Below, piece by piece: positions 1-8,637 of a stretch of 64,000 nt of DNA. A program made the translations under genes and the position numbers. The DNA comes from Marinomonas pontica (lineage in GTDB: Bacteria; Pseudomonadota; Gammaproteobacteria; Pseudomonadales; Marinomonadaceae): NCBI RefSeq assembly GCF_026191375.1, contig NZ_JAODTL010000022.1, forward strand, positions 1-64,000, in the 5' to 3' direction. Under the pieces are notes generated by a model, which searched no databases, was not told the DNA's origin, and worked only from the letters and a program-made list of their open reading frames with translations. Each line of letters starts with the position of its first letter. The stretch's first letter is position 1.

Positions 1-218
1 AATTTCAAACAAAGCTAGTGAGGTCAGGCACTCATTCGTCAGGTATTGCCACGTCTTTTCACGTAATTACGTCATCACGGCGATTTGCCAATGTCTTCCA
101 GGTCCATGAACATCAACACGTTGCAAGACGTTATTGGCAACGTAATTACGGCCTTTTCACCCAGAGACGCATGTCGATCAACCCCACCACCAATGTCGTT
201 TCAATGTCATCAAGGCTT
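1..218. other. Non-LeuA, palindrome-rich segment at the window edge
   Basis: This is where the rest of leuA should be, yet all six frames are broken or unrecognisable. The palindromic 11-mer ACGTAATTACG occurs twice, at 61-71 and 140-150. ACGTTGC at 118-124 faces GCAACGT at 137-143. The motif CTTTTCAC flanks both palindromes on opposite sides. The segment may be the tip of a mobile or palindromic repeat that interrupts leuA, or a chimeric contig end. I do not recognise the element. Confidence 0.4.
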
Positions 219-492
219 GATCTTCTTCGATCAACCAACGCACAAAGTCAAAATCCAATTGTGAGGCAGCCGGGAAGCCGACTTCGATTTCTTTAAATCC
301 AACGTCTACTAGTAGGGCGAAAAATTGTTTCTTTTGATCCACTGTCATTGGCTCAACCAATGCTTGGTTGCCGTCGCGTAGGTCAACGCTAGACCAAATT
401 GGTGCTTTGGTGATGGTTTGATCTGGCCACGTGCGGTTTGTAATGGCGACTGGTTTGAATGGCGTATACTTAGTATGGTCAAAAGATGTCAT
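178..492 (-). pseudogene. leuA: 2-isopropylmalate synthase LeuA, N-terminal fragment only
   Basis: LeuA condenses acetyl-CoA with 2-ketoisovalerate, the first step of leucine synthesis. The first ~91 residues are clearly LeuA: a start MTSFDHTKY, then [16 protein letters not shown] carrying the metal- and substrate-binding R-D-G-N segment, then [15 protein letters not shown] start at 492 rather than 510 because GAAGGGAAAG lies just upstream as a ribosome binding site. Homology ends after the residues EEDQ at about position 219. The frame then runs through unrelated residues to a stop at 178, and no other frame resumes LeuA before the window edge. It is therefore a disrupted gene, a rearrangement or an assembly join. 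It is divergent from an Lrp-type regulator, which fits leucine-responsive control. Confidence 0.8.
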
Positions 493-684
493 GATCTTTC
501 CCTTCTTCATGTCGTTGAGCGGGTAAGCTCTGGTTCTTAATGCGTCACTTGGTTAAGTGATTCTTTATGCTTCTATCATAGCGAATTTTATTGGGTAAAA
601 GATTGCGTTTTTTGTGGAATTTTCAATGTGAATGGCATTATATTGCGTATAACATGAAAAAATTAGCAATTTGGAGTCGCCATA

Positions 685-1158
685 ATGGCTTTTGATAAAA
701 TCGACTTAAATATTTTGCGTGAACTGCAGCAAGATTCTAGCTTAACAAACCAAGAGTTGGCGGATCGAGTAGGGTTGTCAGCGTCTCCTTGTTTGCGTCG
801 TGTAAAAGCACTAGAGGACATTGGCGTAATTGATCGAAAGGTGACCATCTTAAAAAAGTCGAGCTTAGGGTTAAAATTGACGGCCTTTTTGCAAATCAGC
901 ATGGACCGACATACTCCGGATCGATTTAGTGTGTTTGAAGATGAAGTGGACGCGTTTCCTGAAGTAAGGAACTGCAATCTAGTAACAGGTCAAAATTGTG
1001 ATTACTTGTTGGAGGTTGTTGTTGAGGATATGGAGAAATACCACGATTTTCTATTAGGAAAATTAACACGTATTCCTGGCGTGACCGGTGTTCAGTCAAG
1101 CTTTTTGCTACGCAGTGTAAAAGAAAGTACTTCTTTGCCACTGGATCATTTGATTTAA
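685..1158 (+). CDS. Lrp/AsnC family transcriptional regulator
   Basis: A 157-residue DNA-binding regulator of amino-acid metabolism. It has the family layout: an N-terminal winged helix (about 1-60, with LNILRELQQDSSLTNQELA and LSASPCLRRVKALE as the helix-turn-helix) and a C-terminal RAM ligand domain (about 70-145, with the NCNLVTGQNCDYLLEV strand pair). GGAG lies nine bases before the ATG. It is transcribed away from leuA across a 190-base shared spacer, so leucine-linked control of leuA and of itself is likely but inferred. It is a specific family member rather than the global Lrp as far as I can judge, so no symbol is given. Confidence 0.88.
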   Translation: MAFDKIDLNILRELQQDSSLTNQELADRVGLSASPCLRRVKALEDIGVIDRKVTILKKSSLGLKLTAFLQISMDRHTPDRFSVFEDEVDAFPEVRNCNLVTGQNCDYLLEVVVEDMEKYHDFLLGKLTRIPGVTGVQSSFLLRSVKESTSLPLDHLI

Positions 1159-1266
1159 AAGCTTATTTCCTTATTTAGTATTGATATTTTAGCTTTTGAC
1201 CAAATTAATGAGCGTTATACTTGTACTAAGTAGATACAGTAAAAAATCCCTAGTAGAGAAGATGTG

Positions 1267-1875
1267 ATGAGTGATTTGACAATTAAACGTCGAGTAATGA
1301 TCCCCGTGAGGGCGGGCGACGTGATGGCTGAGTTTATTTCCTTTAACGGCGATGACTCAGGCAAAGAACATATAGGGATATTTTTTGAAGGACAAAACAC
1401 ACCGGCAGAATCGAAGGTGCCATTAGTACGTTTGCATTCAGAATGTTTGACGGGGGATGTATTCGGCTCCGGGCGATGTGATTGTGGTGAGCAGCTTGAT
1501 GAAGCAATTGATCGAATAAATGAAGAAGGTGGCTATATCCTTTATTTGCGTCAAGAAGGTCGTGGCATTGGTTTGTACGCAAAGTTAGAAGCGTATGCCT
1601 TGCAAGATAGGGGGTATGATACTTACCAAGCCAATGAGATGCTGCACTTGCCTGATGATGGGCGTGACTTTGGGGTGGCGGCAGAAATGTTGAAAGCATT
1701 GGAGGTTAAAGAGGTGCGTTTATTGACCAATAACCCTGACAAAGCGCAACAATTGGTTGAGCATGGCATTGACGTTGTTGAGTTGGTGCCAACCAAGGTG
1801 CATGTGAATCAGCATAACCGATCGTATTTAGAAACTAAAGCAAAGCGAAAACAACATACCTTGAAGTTTGATTAA
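1267..1875 (+). CDS. ribA: GTP cyclohydrolase II
   Basis: RibA opens GTP to 2,5-diamino-6-ribosylamino-pyrimidinone phosphate, the first step of riboflavin synthesis. The 202-residue stand-alone form shows the zinc site C60, C71 and C73 in [18 protein letters not shown], the GTP-binding [21 protein letters not shown] stretch split over residues ~97-117, and the conserved RLLTNNPDK near residue 155. It carries no DHBP synthase (RibB) domain. I chose ATG at 1267 over the in-frame GTG at 1264 because AGAGAAG sits at the right distance. A strong terminator follows directly, so it is probably transcribed alone or with the regulator upstream. Confidence 0.95.
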   Translation: MSDLTIKRRVMIPVRAGDVMAEFISFNGDDSGKEHIGIFFEGQNTPAESKVPLVRLHSECLTGDVFGSGRCDCGEQLDEAIDRINEEGGYILYLRQEGRGIGLYAKLEAYALQDRGYDTYQANEMLHLPDDGRDFGVAAEMLKALEVKEVRLLTNNPDKAQQLVEHGIDVVELVPTKVHVNQHNRSYLETKAKRKQHTLKFD

Positions 1876-1894
1876 AGCGATTTAAGAGTGTTGT

Positions 1895-1919
1895 AGCCTC
1901 CTGCATGGGGGCTTTTTTT
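1895..1919 (+). terminator. Rho-independent terminator after ribA
   Basis: AGCCTCC (1895-1901) pairs with GGGGGCT (1907-1913), allowing one G-U pair, around loop TGCAT, followed by seven Ts. Confidence 0.85.
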
Positions 1920-2012
1920 GCTTAAAACTTTGTGTTTGCGTTTTTTTTATTATTCTTGACGTTGTTGTTACATGGTTTGCTTTTCTCAATTCATATCAAT
2001 GTGGGCATAACG

Positions 2013-2828
2013 ATGAAAAAAAGCCTTGTTTTACTCCTACTTGCTTTCTCTTCTTCTGCGTTCTCTGCTGACGCAGTAATTGGTATTTATTGTCAGGAAA
2101 ATACCAATGGCGCTAAGGTTTATCTAAATGACAGTTATAAGTTTGATTGTGAAGATTTTCAGCGGGAGGCATTTTTAGTAGATGAGGGAACGTATCAAAT
2201 TCGAGCGGTGTTAAGCGTAAATAAAGAAAAGGAGAAAATTTTCTCAGCCTCTATAGAGGCTTCTTCTAGTCGCCCACAGCGAGTAAGAGTTATCTTACCA
2301 GCTGCATCACTAACCGCATATGGTGTAGAGATGAAAGTACTTCGTGATCAAGAAGCTGCTCGGCGCTTAGCATTAGAAAAAGAAAGGAAGCTAGCAGCGG
2401 CAGTGAAATCCGATATAGAGAAATCTGAAAAAGGCGACCTTAAGGCGATTCAACGTTTAATTTCCCGCTATCAAACGGGTGACGGCGTAGATCAAGACCC
2501 ACAAAAAGTTAGCTTTTGGACTGATCAATATCAGGCCTTGAAAAAGGAAAAAGATCGTCAAATAAAACTGGCAGCGCTTAATAAAGAGTTGGAAGCGAAT
2601 CCTTATTTTTATTGGTTGGGTTTGTTTCCACGAGCGATAGAAAACTCTAACTCAAGCGCAAGTTCAACGATGGTGACAGGTTTGCCGAGTTTGACCGTTG
2701 TTGATTTACTATCGTCTCCCTCTATTTACTCAACTCGTCGAGGAATACAAAACCGAATAGAAGACTTGGAGGTGCATGCTGTTCGTTGGGCGAACCCTGA
2801 CTCAATGGTCGCGCAAGTCTCCCAGTAA
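2013..2828 (+). CDS. Periplasmic protein with one Sel1-like repeat, unknown function
   Basis: A 271-residue exported protein. A start at 2013 gives a clean signal peptide (MKKSLVLLLLAFSSSAFSA) with a likely cleavage after AFSA; an upstream in-frame start at 1932 would add an odd hydrophobic extension. The mature part begins with a small beta-rich domain with Cys residues at about 26 and 44, then a charged helix (about 110-150), then one Sel1-like repeat (RLISRYQTGDGVDQDPQKV, about 152-175). It is the first gene of a three-gene envelope operon, seven bases before the DUF4105 gene. I do not recognise a specific family; Sel1-like repeats usually mediate protein contacts. Confidence 0.75.
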   Translation: MKKSLVLLLLAFSSSAFSADAVIGIYCQENTNGAKVYLNDSYKFDCEDFQREAFLVDEGTYQIRAVLSVNKEKEKIFSASIEASSSRPQRVRVILPAASLTAYGVEMKVLRDQEAARRLALEKERKLAAAVKSDIEKSEKGDLKAIQRLISRYQTGDGVDQDPQKVSFWTDQYQALKKEKDRQIKLAALNKELEANPYFYWLGLFPRAIENSNSSASSTMVTGLPSLTVVDLLSSPSIYSTRRGIQNRIEDLEVHAVRWANPDSMVAQVSQ

Positions 2829-2834
2829 TATTTT

Positions 2835-4498
2835 ATGAGTTTTTTTGTCGCGTGCCGTCTTGGATGTTTGGTGATCTTGTTAGCACTATCAGGTTGTGCC
2901 TTTCATAGAGCAGACGTATCAAGAGTTGGTTCTTGCAATATTGAGGCAGATGGCGTGTTACAAAAAAAGGCCCCTAAACTGATTGCTCAGGCATCAGCTC
3001 AGCCTGATTTGTGTCATGCAATTTCTGCGTTGTCACGAGAGGAAATAGCACAAGATGATACGACCTCTGCTCTCAATACAGCAGGCATAATAGCCGATCA
3101 ACGTTTTATGTATGTACAATCACTGGTTTCGGATAGGCATAGACAAGATGTGGTGAGCTTCTCTTCGCTTTTGATGGCTTATTTGACTCAAGCCGATTTT
3201 GAGTGCCGACATCCTATTTACGCATCCTATTTTAGAAAGCGCTTCGATGGTCAGTTAAATTACGATCATTGTCTTCAATCCGTGCCTTTTTTCTATTTGA
3301 CACGCATGTTGGTGGGCAGCTTGTTACGGTTGATCCGAGAGCTGTGCGAGAAATACATTTGGTCTTTGCTTCAGAAGGGAAGGGGGTTGCTTCTTCATTT
3401 GGTCATGTTTCTGTACGTTTTTTAGTGTGTCCTGATGTGAGCTCATCGCTTCTGGACTGTCGCAAGAATCTTCTTAATCACATTTTTCTAGGCTATGTCG
3501 CACGGATTGATGGAATGGAGATGGACCTTTTAAAAGGTTTAGTTGGTGGGTATGACGCGCATTTGTTCGGCTCCACGTTCCGGGAAGTTTTTCGCAGTAA
3601 TACCGTATTGGCTGACCGTGATGTCTATTCGCTGCCTTTGAATCTTAGTGAAAATGAAATAATACAGATCGTGCGTGATTTGTCAGAGATTCACTGGGCA
3701 TATCGAGGAAATTATCGATTCATTACCGCCAATTGTGCGACTTTGTTGCAGGATTTGTTAAATCAAGCCCTTGGGTTGGAGGAGGAAGAAGAAACCGAGT
3801 TAGATTTTTTACGTCCTGATTCATTATTTAGCGCTTTGCGTGATAGTAAGTTGGCCCGTGGTGATGTATTTGCATCATTAGCGTTGGCGGAACAGCAAGG
3901 CTATTTTTTTCCGCGTAACCGTATTTATTACCAGCAGGCTTTGGATTATTTGCAGAGCAATATAGCTGACTATCCTTTTTATTCTTTAGATGAATACGGT
4001 CAGACCCGCGCTTCGGCCAGATTAATTGCTTTGCTTTCTGACGATGCTATTTATAAAGCATTTCAGCGAAATGAACGACTTGTTGAAGCACAGCGCTTGC
4101 TTGAGGAAAGATGGTTAATGTTGCTGTGGTTTGAGTCTTTTCAGCAGGTAGTCTCTATCATTGTGGAGCTAAATTTAATTCAGCTTCTTGAAGTAAAAAT
4201 AGCGCAAATGTCAGATGGCGAGGATAAGCAGTTATTGCTGCAGTGTTATATGCAGCCTTTGCGACAAATTAGTAGGGAAGTCGAACGATTCAATGGAATA
4301 CCGAGTGTGTCGCAGTTACCCGAATACATCTTTGATAAACGACGGAGCTGCCATTCCCAAGAAGCTCAACAGCGTGTATTCGACGTTATTAACTCTGCGT
4401 TAGTGTCGGATAATTCATTGATTAAAAAGCTAAAAGGGCTAGAGCATGAATTGGCGCAGGCATTGGACAATATAGAGACATTAGAGAGGTTTTTTTAA
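2835..4498 (+). pseudogene. DUF4105 lipoprotein, frame broken at a T6 run
   Basis: The gene is split between two frames: 2835-3292, then the -1 frame to 4498. The first part has a lipoprotein signal (LVILLALSGCAF). The second carries the DUF4105 core: FASEGKGVASSFGHVSVRF, IFLGYVARIDGMEM and the NYRFITANCATLLQDLL motif with a probable catalytic Cys. Joining the frames after FF at 3287-3293 gives a continuous 554-residue protein of normal domain order. The break needs one extra T in the run of six. The run reads T TTT TTC, a textbook -1 slippery site, so programmed frameshifting is an alternative to base-call error. DUF4105 proteins are outer-envelope proteins of unknown function with an NlpC/P60-like look. 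It overlaps the next gene by one base. Confidence 0.8.
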
Positions 4499-5607
4499 TG
4501 AATCGCTTCATGGTAATTAGCTTTTTAGTAGGGTTGGGCTTTGCGACTCATGTACACGCAGAGTCATCTAAAGACGATGCAATGTCATTGTTGGATCAAC
4601 TGGACCAACTGGATCAATTGGATGAGATTGAGTTTAATGAAGCTGTAGATAAGGCCTATGATTGCGCTGAAAACGAACGTTTTAATTGTGCGGATCGTGA
4701 AATAAAAAGGGCGCGGGCTTTGGTTTTTGATAAAGCTTCAAGCGTTACTCTTGCTGAACTTGTGACGTATCGCAAAAAACAAGAAGACTTTTATAATGAA
4801 CAAAAGCGTCTGGCTGCACAGATGAAACTGGAAGAGCAGTGTGCGTCTAGTTGTCCAAGGTCTGAAGAATATGGCATGTGCGTAGTGGGAGATATGATTC
4901 ATTACTATTGTACTGACGTCCCTGCGCCGAGAAGAAATGATTCATCTTCAAGTAGCTCCAATAGTACTCTTGCGGCATTTAGTGCTGCATTGAATCAAGT
5001 GAATAGCCAATTGCAGGCAGATTTGGCTCGTCAGCAAGCAGACTTTCAGAGGCAGATGCAGCAATATGAAGCCCAACGTCAAGAGCGTGAGCTTCGTAAA
5101 CAAGAACAACAAGCTCAGCAACGACGTTTGCAACAGCAGCAGCAAAATGCCTTGGCGATACAGCAGCAACAGCAAGAGCAAGCTAGACGTCAAGCGGAGC
5201 AAAGGCGTAAAGCTGAAGAGGAAAGGCGCTTAGCTAACGAAGCCCGTAAGCGTGAGCAAGAAGCTCGAAGGTTAGCAAGGCAAAGGGAGAATGAGCAGGA
5301 GGAAGCCAATAAACTGGCCTATCTGGGAAGTCTAAAAGCAGGTACTCGCCTTGCGGCTCGAAATTGTTTTGGGGAAAGTCATGTATACGGTGTATTGCCA
5401 AGCATACAACCTAGACTGGTGAGTTGTGTTAATGTGAGTTTTACTGTGCAATGTCCAGCCAGCAGTGTGGTTCAGTATCGGGGAGTATTGAACAATATGA
5501 TCAGTAATACTGGCGGGTGTTATGGTGACACGGTGCAAGTACCAAACTCTATTTCTTGTCCAGTAGATCAATTTGTCGTCAGAGCGACCAGTGTTGAAGG
5601 TTGCTGA
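4498..5607 (+). CDS. Exported Gln-rich coiled-coil protein with Cys-rich tail
   Basis: A 369-residue exported protein, the last gene of the envelope operon; its ATG overlaps the stop of the DUF4105 gene (TAATG). After the signal peptide (MNRFMVISFLVGLGFATHVHA) come four LDQ/LDE repeats (about 32-43), a short region with paired Cys (EQCASSCPRSEEYGMC, about 112-128), a serine linker, and a long Gln/Arg/Glu-rich helix (about 165-275) that should form a coiled coil. The last ~85 residues are compact and hold six Cys, suggesting disulfides. I do not recognise a family. The context suggests a partner of the DUF4105 and Sel1-like proteins in the periplasm. Confidence 0.75.
   Translation: MNRFMVISFLVGLGFATHVHAESSKDDAMSLLDQLDQLDQLDEIEFNEAVDKAYDCAENERFNCADREIKRARALVFDKASSVTLAELVTYRKKQEDFYNEQKRLAAQMKLEEQCASSCPRSEEYGMCVVGDMIHYYCTDVPAPRRNDSSSSSSNSTLAAFSAALNQVNSQLQADLARQQADFQRQMQQYEAQRQERELRKQEQQAQQRRLQQQQQNALAIQQQQQEQARRQAEQRRKAEEERRLANEARKREQEARRLARQRENEQEEANKLAYLGSLKAGTRLAARNCFGESHVYGVLPSIQPRLVSCVNVSFTVQCPASSVVQYRGVLNNMISNTGGCYGDTVQVPNSISCPVDQFVVRATSVEGC
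4591..4626 (+). repeat. Four tandem 9-base repeats coding Leu-Asp-Gln/Glu
   Basis: The codons TTG GAT CAA, CTG GAC CAA, CTG GAT CAA, TTG GAT GAG follow one another inside the Gln-rich envelope protein. Such a run can change length by replication slippage. Confidence 0.7.
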
Positions 5608-5612
5608 GTATA

Positions 5613-5635
5613 AAAGGGCGCATATTGCGCCCTTT
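5613..5635. terminator. Bidirectional terminator between envelope operon and srmB
   Basis: AAAGGGCGCA (5613-5622) and TGCGCCCTTT (5626-5635) form a perfect 10-bp stem with a three-base loop. The two flanking genes converge on it, and it overlaps the srmB stop codon. Confidence 0.8.
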
Positions 5636-6860
5636 AAGATAATGGTCTTTGGCTATTTTTTGCTTGGGGCAGGCTTCTTCTTGCTTTTTTCTTATTGCTT
5701 GGTGAGCGAGCTTTGGTTTTAGGCTCAAGCCCCTCAATGCGACCAAACTTGATGTTGGCTTGCATAAAACGTTGAATCTTTTCGATCATTGGTAGGTCGT
5801 TAATGTCGATTAACGAGATGCAATCACCCGGTGCGCCTTCACGTGAAGCTCGACCCGCTCGGTGAATGTAGGAGTCTGCTTTGCGTGGTAAACGCAAGTT
5901 AATGACGGTGTTGATTTCTGGTAGATCAATGCCGCGGGACGCAACGTCCGTTGCGACCAAGACCTGTAGGCGGCCGCGTTTCATTTGTTTCATGTGCTCA
6001 CTGCGGTCGCCTTGCTTCATCTCGCCATGCAAGCCGTCACACATTAACCCCATTTTGCGAATTCGTTGAACCCAGACGTCTACGTGTTCGCGGTTGGATA
6101 CGAATAACACGGCTTGTTGCACACGTTCTTGCGTGAGTAGGTGTTTCAAAACGGCTTCTTTGTGTTCTTCACTGTCTACGCGGTAAGCAATTTGACGGAT
6201 TTGGCTCGGTACAGTGCGAGCAGATTCACCCAGACGAATTTGCTGAGTTTCACTGTTCAAAAGTGCACTTGCAAAGCGCCCCATTTTTTCGCCTTCAAGT
6301 GTGGCTGAGAACATCAGAGTTTGGTGTTCTGTTGGTAGCTCTTTAGCAATGTGATTGATGGCGTTTACAAAGCCCATGTCCAACATGCGATCGGCTTCGT
6401 CGATAACAAAGTACGATACATCCGTGAGATCCAGCCATTGTTTTTCATCCAGTTCGACAAGGCGCCCTGGCGTAGCGACTAGGACATCGCACGGTTCGCT
6501 CAGTTGTTGTTGCTGCATGCCATAAGGCGTGCCGCCAATAATGAGCTGCGATTGGATGCGAGTATGTTTTGTGAGTTGTTCTACCACATTAAAAATTTGA
6601 CGGGCTAGCTCACGACTAGGGGCTAAAATAAGGACTTTAGGGGCGGTGGTGGATTGCTCGTCACGGTCAAGGATGTGCTGAATCGCTGGTGCGCAAAATG
6701 CAATGGTTTTTCCTGTGCCAGTCGGTGCGGTGGCCAGAAGATCAGAGCCATCTAAGGCGATAGGAATGGCTTGTTCTTGGATTTCCGTTGGGGATTCAAA
6801 GCCAAGGTCACTAATGGCTTGTTCAATGGTGAAATCCAAATCTAATTCAGCAAATGACAT
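5634..6860 (-). CDS. srmB: DEAD-box RNA helicase SrmB-like
   Basis: An ATP-dependent RNA helicase of 408 residues; SrmB helps early assembly of the 50S ribosomal subunit. The helicase motifs appear in order: Q motif (GFESPTEIQEQAIP, ~20-33), Walker A APTGTGKT (~46), PSRELARQ, TPGRL, VIDEADRML (~154), FSATLEG (~186), TDVASRGID (~305) and HRAGRASREG in place of the usual HRIGRTGR. The tail is basic (NKKKARRSLPQAK). FSATLEG and the LEPKTKARSPS tail opening match SrmB better than RhlB or DeaD from memory. I start at the second Met (MSFAELDLDF), since the 12 residues before it look like untranslated leader. Confidence 0.85.
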   Translation of the reverse strand: MSFAELDLDFTIEQAISDLGFESPTEIQEQAIPIALDGSDLLATAPTGTGKTIAFCAPAIQHILDRDEQSTTAPKVLILAPSRELARQIFNVVEQLTKHTRIQSQLIIGGTPYGMQQQQLSEPCDVLVATPGRLVELDEKQWLDLTDVSYFVIDEADRMLDMGFVNAINHIAKELPTEHQTLMFSATLEGEKMGRFASALLNSETQQIRLGESARTVPSQIRQIAYRVDSEEHKEAVLKHLLTQERVQQAVLFVSNREHVDVWVQRIRKMGLMCDGLHGEMKQGDRSEHMKQMKRGRLQVLVATDVASRGIDLPEINTVINLRLPRKADSYIHRAGRASREGAPGDCISLIDINDLPMIEKIQRFMQANIKFGRIEGLEPKTKARSPSNKKKARRSLPQAKNSQRPLS

Positions 6861-7111
6861 GTAAACTCTCTGTAGCGGGATAAATGGCAAGACCATTTAT
6901 GAAAATCATTGGTTAACCATGACAATCATAAATCTACTATGGTTATCATAATAAATATCGAGGTATGGCCACTATAATGGACTGTATTTGCATTCATGAT
7001 ACCTTGTTTTTTGTGGATTCGAAATCTAAACATCAGTGGATGGCTTGATAAGTTAGACCCTGTGTTGGCTTTGCTCTAAAATACAAACAAATATTGATAA
7101 GAAGACAAGAT

Positions 7112-7672
7112 ATGTTGCTATCGGATGAGTTGGTCACCACCCAAACTATGTCGTGGGTGAAAGAGTTTATTGTGGCGTTGAATGTTTGTCCTTTCGCCAA
7201 GCGAGAAGTAGAACGCGAAACAGTGCGCTGTGTGGTATTGCGTTCAAAAAAAATGGATGTGGCGTTGGAAGAGCTGATGGCGGAAGTGCAGTGGCTTGAT
7301 GAACACCCTGAAACAGAAACGACTTTGTTGATTTTTCCTACGTTGTTTAAAGACTTTCATCGCTATTTGGACTTTGTTGAAACAGCGGAAAATGTCATGT
7401 TTGACCAAGGGTGCGAAGGCGTTTATCAGTTGGCAACGTTCCACCCGGATTATTGTTTTTCTGGCGCCGAACCGGATGATGTGTCCAATTACACGAATCG
7501 ATCGCCTTACCCTATGTTACATCTTTTGAGGGAGGCGAGTGTTGATAAAGCGATTGAGTTTTATGGTGATACGTCTGATATCCCCAATCAAAATATAGAA
7601 AAAATGGAAACGCTTGGAAAGACAAAACTAGACGATATGTTTGCTGGTTGTATGAAAGCCGAGAGTGAATGA
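7112..7672 (+). CDS. DUF1415 family protein
   Basis: A 186-residue cytosolic protein of the DUF1415 family, whose function is unknown. Recognisable family segments are WVKEFIVALNVCPFAKREVE (~13-32, with a conserved Cys), TLLIFPTLFKDFHRYLDFV, and YQLATFHPDYCFSGAEPDD followed by NYTNRSPYPMLHLLRE (~114-150). I start at ATG 7112, preceded by AAGAAG, rather than the TTG at 7094. Length is typical. It lies divergent from srmB across ~250 bases and 79 bases ahead of the S1-domain gene; nothing in the context points to a specific role. Confidence 0.82.
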   Translation: MLLSDELVTTQTMSWVKEFIVALNVCPFAKREVERETVRCVVLRSKKMDVALEELMAEVQWLDEHPETETTLLIFPTLFKDFHRYLDFVETAENVMFDQGCEGVYQLATFHPDYCFSGAEPDDVSNYTNRSPYPMLHLLREASVDKAIEFYGDTSDIPNQNIEKMETLGKTKLDDMFAGCMKAESE

Positions 7673-7751
7673 GCGTTGAAATTAAACTGTCTGTATTGCG
7701 CTTAAAAATGAAGTGCGTATAGTGCGAAAAAAATTGCTTGCCGGAGAACGC

Positions 7752-8585
7752 ATGGCTACTCAAATTGGGCGCTTAAACACATTAAGAGTCGTTAAAGAAA
7801 AAGATTTTGGTGTGTATTTAGACGCCGACCTCCTAGGCGAAATATTGTTGCCTAAACGTTATGTACCAAAAGGCGTTGGTATAGATGATGAAGTCGAGGT
7901 GTTTGTTTACCTTGATTCAGATGATAAATTGATTGCGACAACCGACTTCCCTAAAGCGCAAGTAGGTGAGTTTGCTGCATTGACTTCCATTGCGGTTAAC
8001 CAAGTGGGTGCGTTTTTTGACTGGGGATTGCCAAAAGATTTATTGGTGCCTTTCAGTCAACAGAAGAACCGAGTGGAAGAAGGTGAAACGCACCTTTTGT
8101 TTATTTACTTGGATCAAATAACAAACCGTATTGTTGCTACGACTAAGGTAGATGCTTTATTAAATCGAGAAGAAGCGCCTTACCGAGTGGGTGACAAGGT
8201 TTCTATCATTATTGGAGATAAAACCAACATCGGCTTTAAGTGTGTTATCGATAACCGCTTCTGGGGTGTTTTGTTTTTTGAAGACGCTTTTAGACAATTG
8301 CGTAAAGGCGAAAAAACAGTGGGTTTTATTAAGCAAATGCGAGAAGACGGTAAAATCGACTTAAGTTTGCAAGAAGTCGGCTATAAGAAAGTTCGAAACA
8401 TTTTAGATGATATTTTGGACTACTTAGACGCTCATGGCGGCGAGTCTCCGTTGACGGATAAAGCCTCTCCAGAAGCCATATATGCGGTTTTTAAAGTCAG
8501 TAAAGCGACGTATAAAAAAGCCCTTGGCGCATTGTACAAAGAAAAGAAAATTCTTCTGACAAAAGAAAAAATCACAAAAATTTAG
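7752..8585 (+). CDS. S1-domain RNA-binding protein, CvfB/YitL-like
   Basis: A 277-residue protein of the CvfB type. It starts with an S1-like domain (IGRLNTLRVVKEKDFGVYLD, ~4-23), has a second (LTSIAVNQVGAFFDWGLPKD, ~76-95) and a third (~150-215, with the DGKIDLSLQEVGY ending), then a winged-helix tail (~225-277, KASPEAIYAVFKVSKATYKK). CvfB affects virulence gene expression in Gram-positive bacteria and binds RNA; the role in Gammaproteobacteria is not settled. CGGAGAA precedes ATG 7752, so I drop the 13 residues upstream. A terminator hairpin follows, shared with the convergent panE. Confidence 0.85.
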   Translation: MATQIGRLNTLRVVKEKDFGVYLDADLLGEILLPKRYVPKGVGIDDEVEVFVYLDSDDKLIATTDFPKAQVGEFAALTSIAVNQVGAFFDWGLPKDLLVPFSQQKNRVEEGETHLLFIYLDQITNRIVATTKVDALLNREEAPYRVGDKVSIIIGDKTNIGFKCVIDNRFWGVLFFEDAFRQLRKGEKTVGFIKQMREDGKIDLSLQEVGYKKVRNILDDILDYLDAHGGESPLTDKASPEAIYAVFKVSKATYKKALGALYKEKKILLTKEKITKI

Positions 8586-8604
8586 TCGTCACTGTTGATT
8601 TGCT

Positions 8605-8637
8605 AAAAAGCTGCTAAGGAAGACTTAGCAGCTTTTT
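8605..8637. terminator. Bidirectional terminator between the S1 gene and panE
   Basis: AAAAAGCTGCTAAG (8605-8618) pairs perfectly with CTTAGCAGCTTTTT (8624-8637) around a five-base loop, giving a T tract on both strands. It covers the last codons of panE. Confidence 0.88.

Noticed and set aside
4948-5202. Leu-rich open frame on the minus strand
   Set aside because: It is the antisense of the Gln-rich coiled coil; CAG/CAA codons read as Leu on the other strand.
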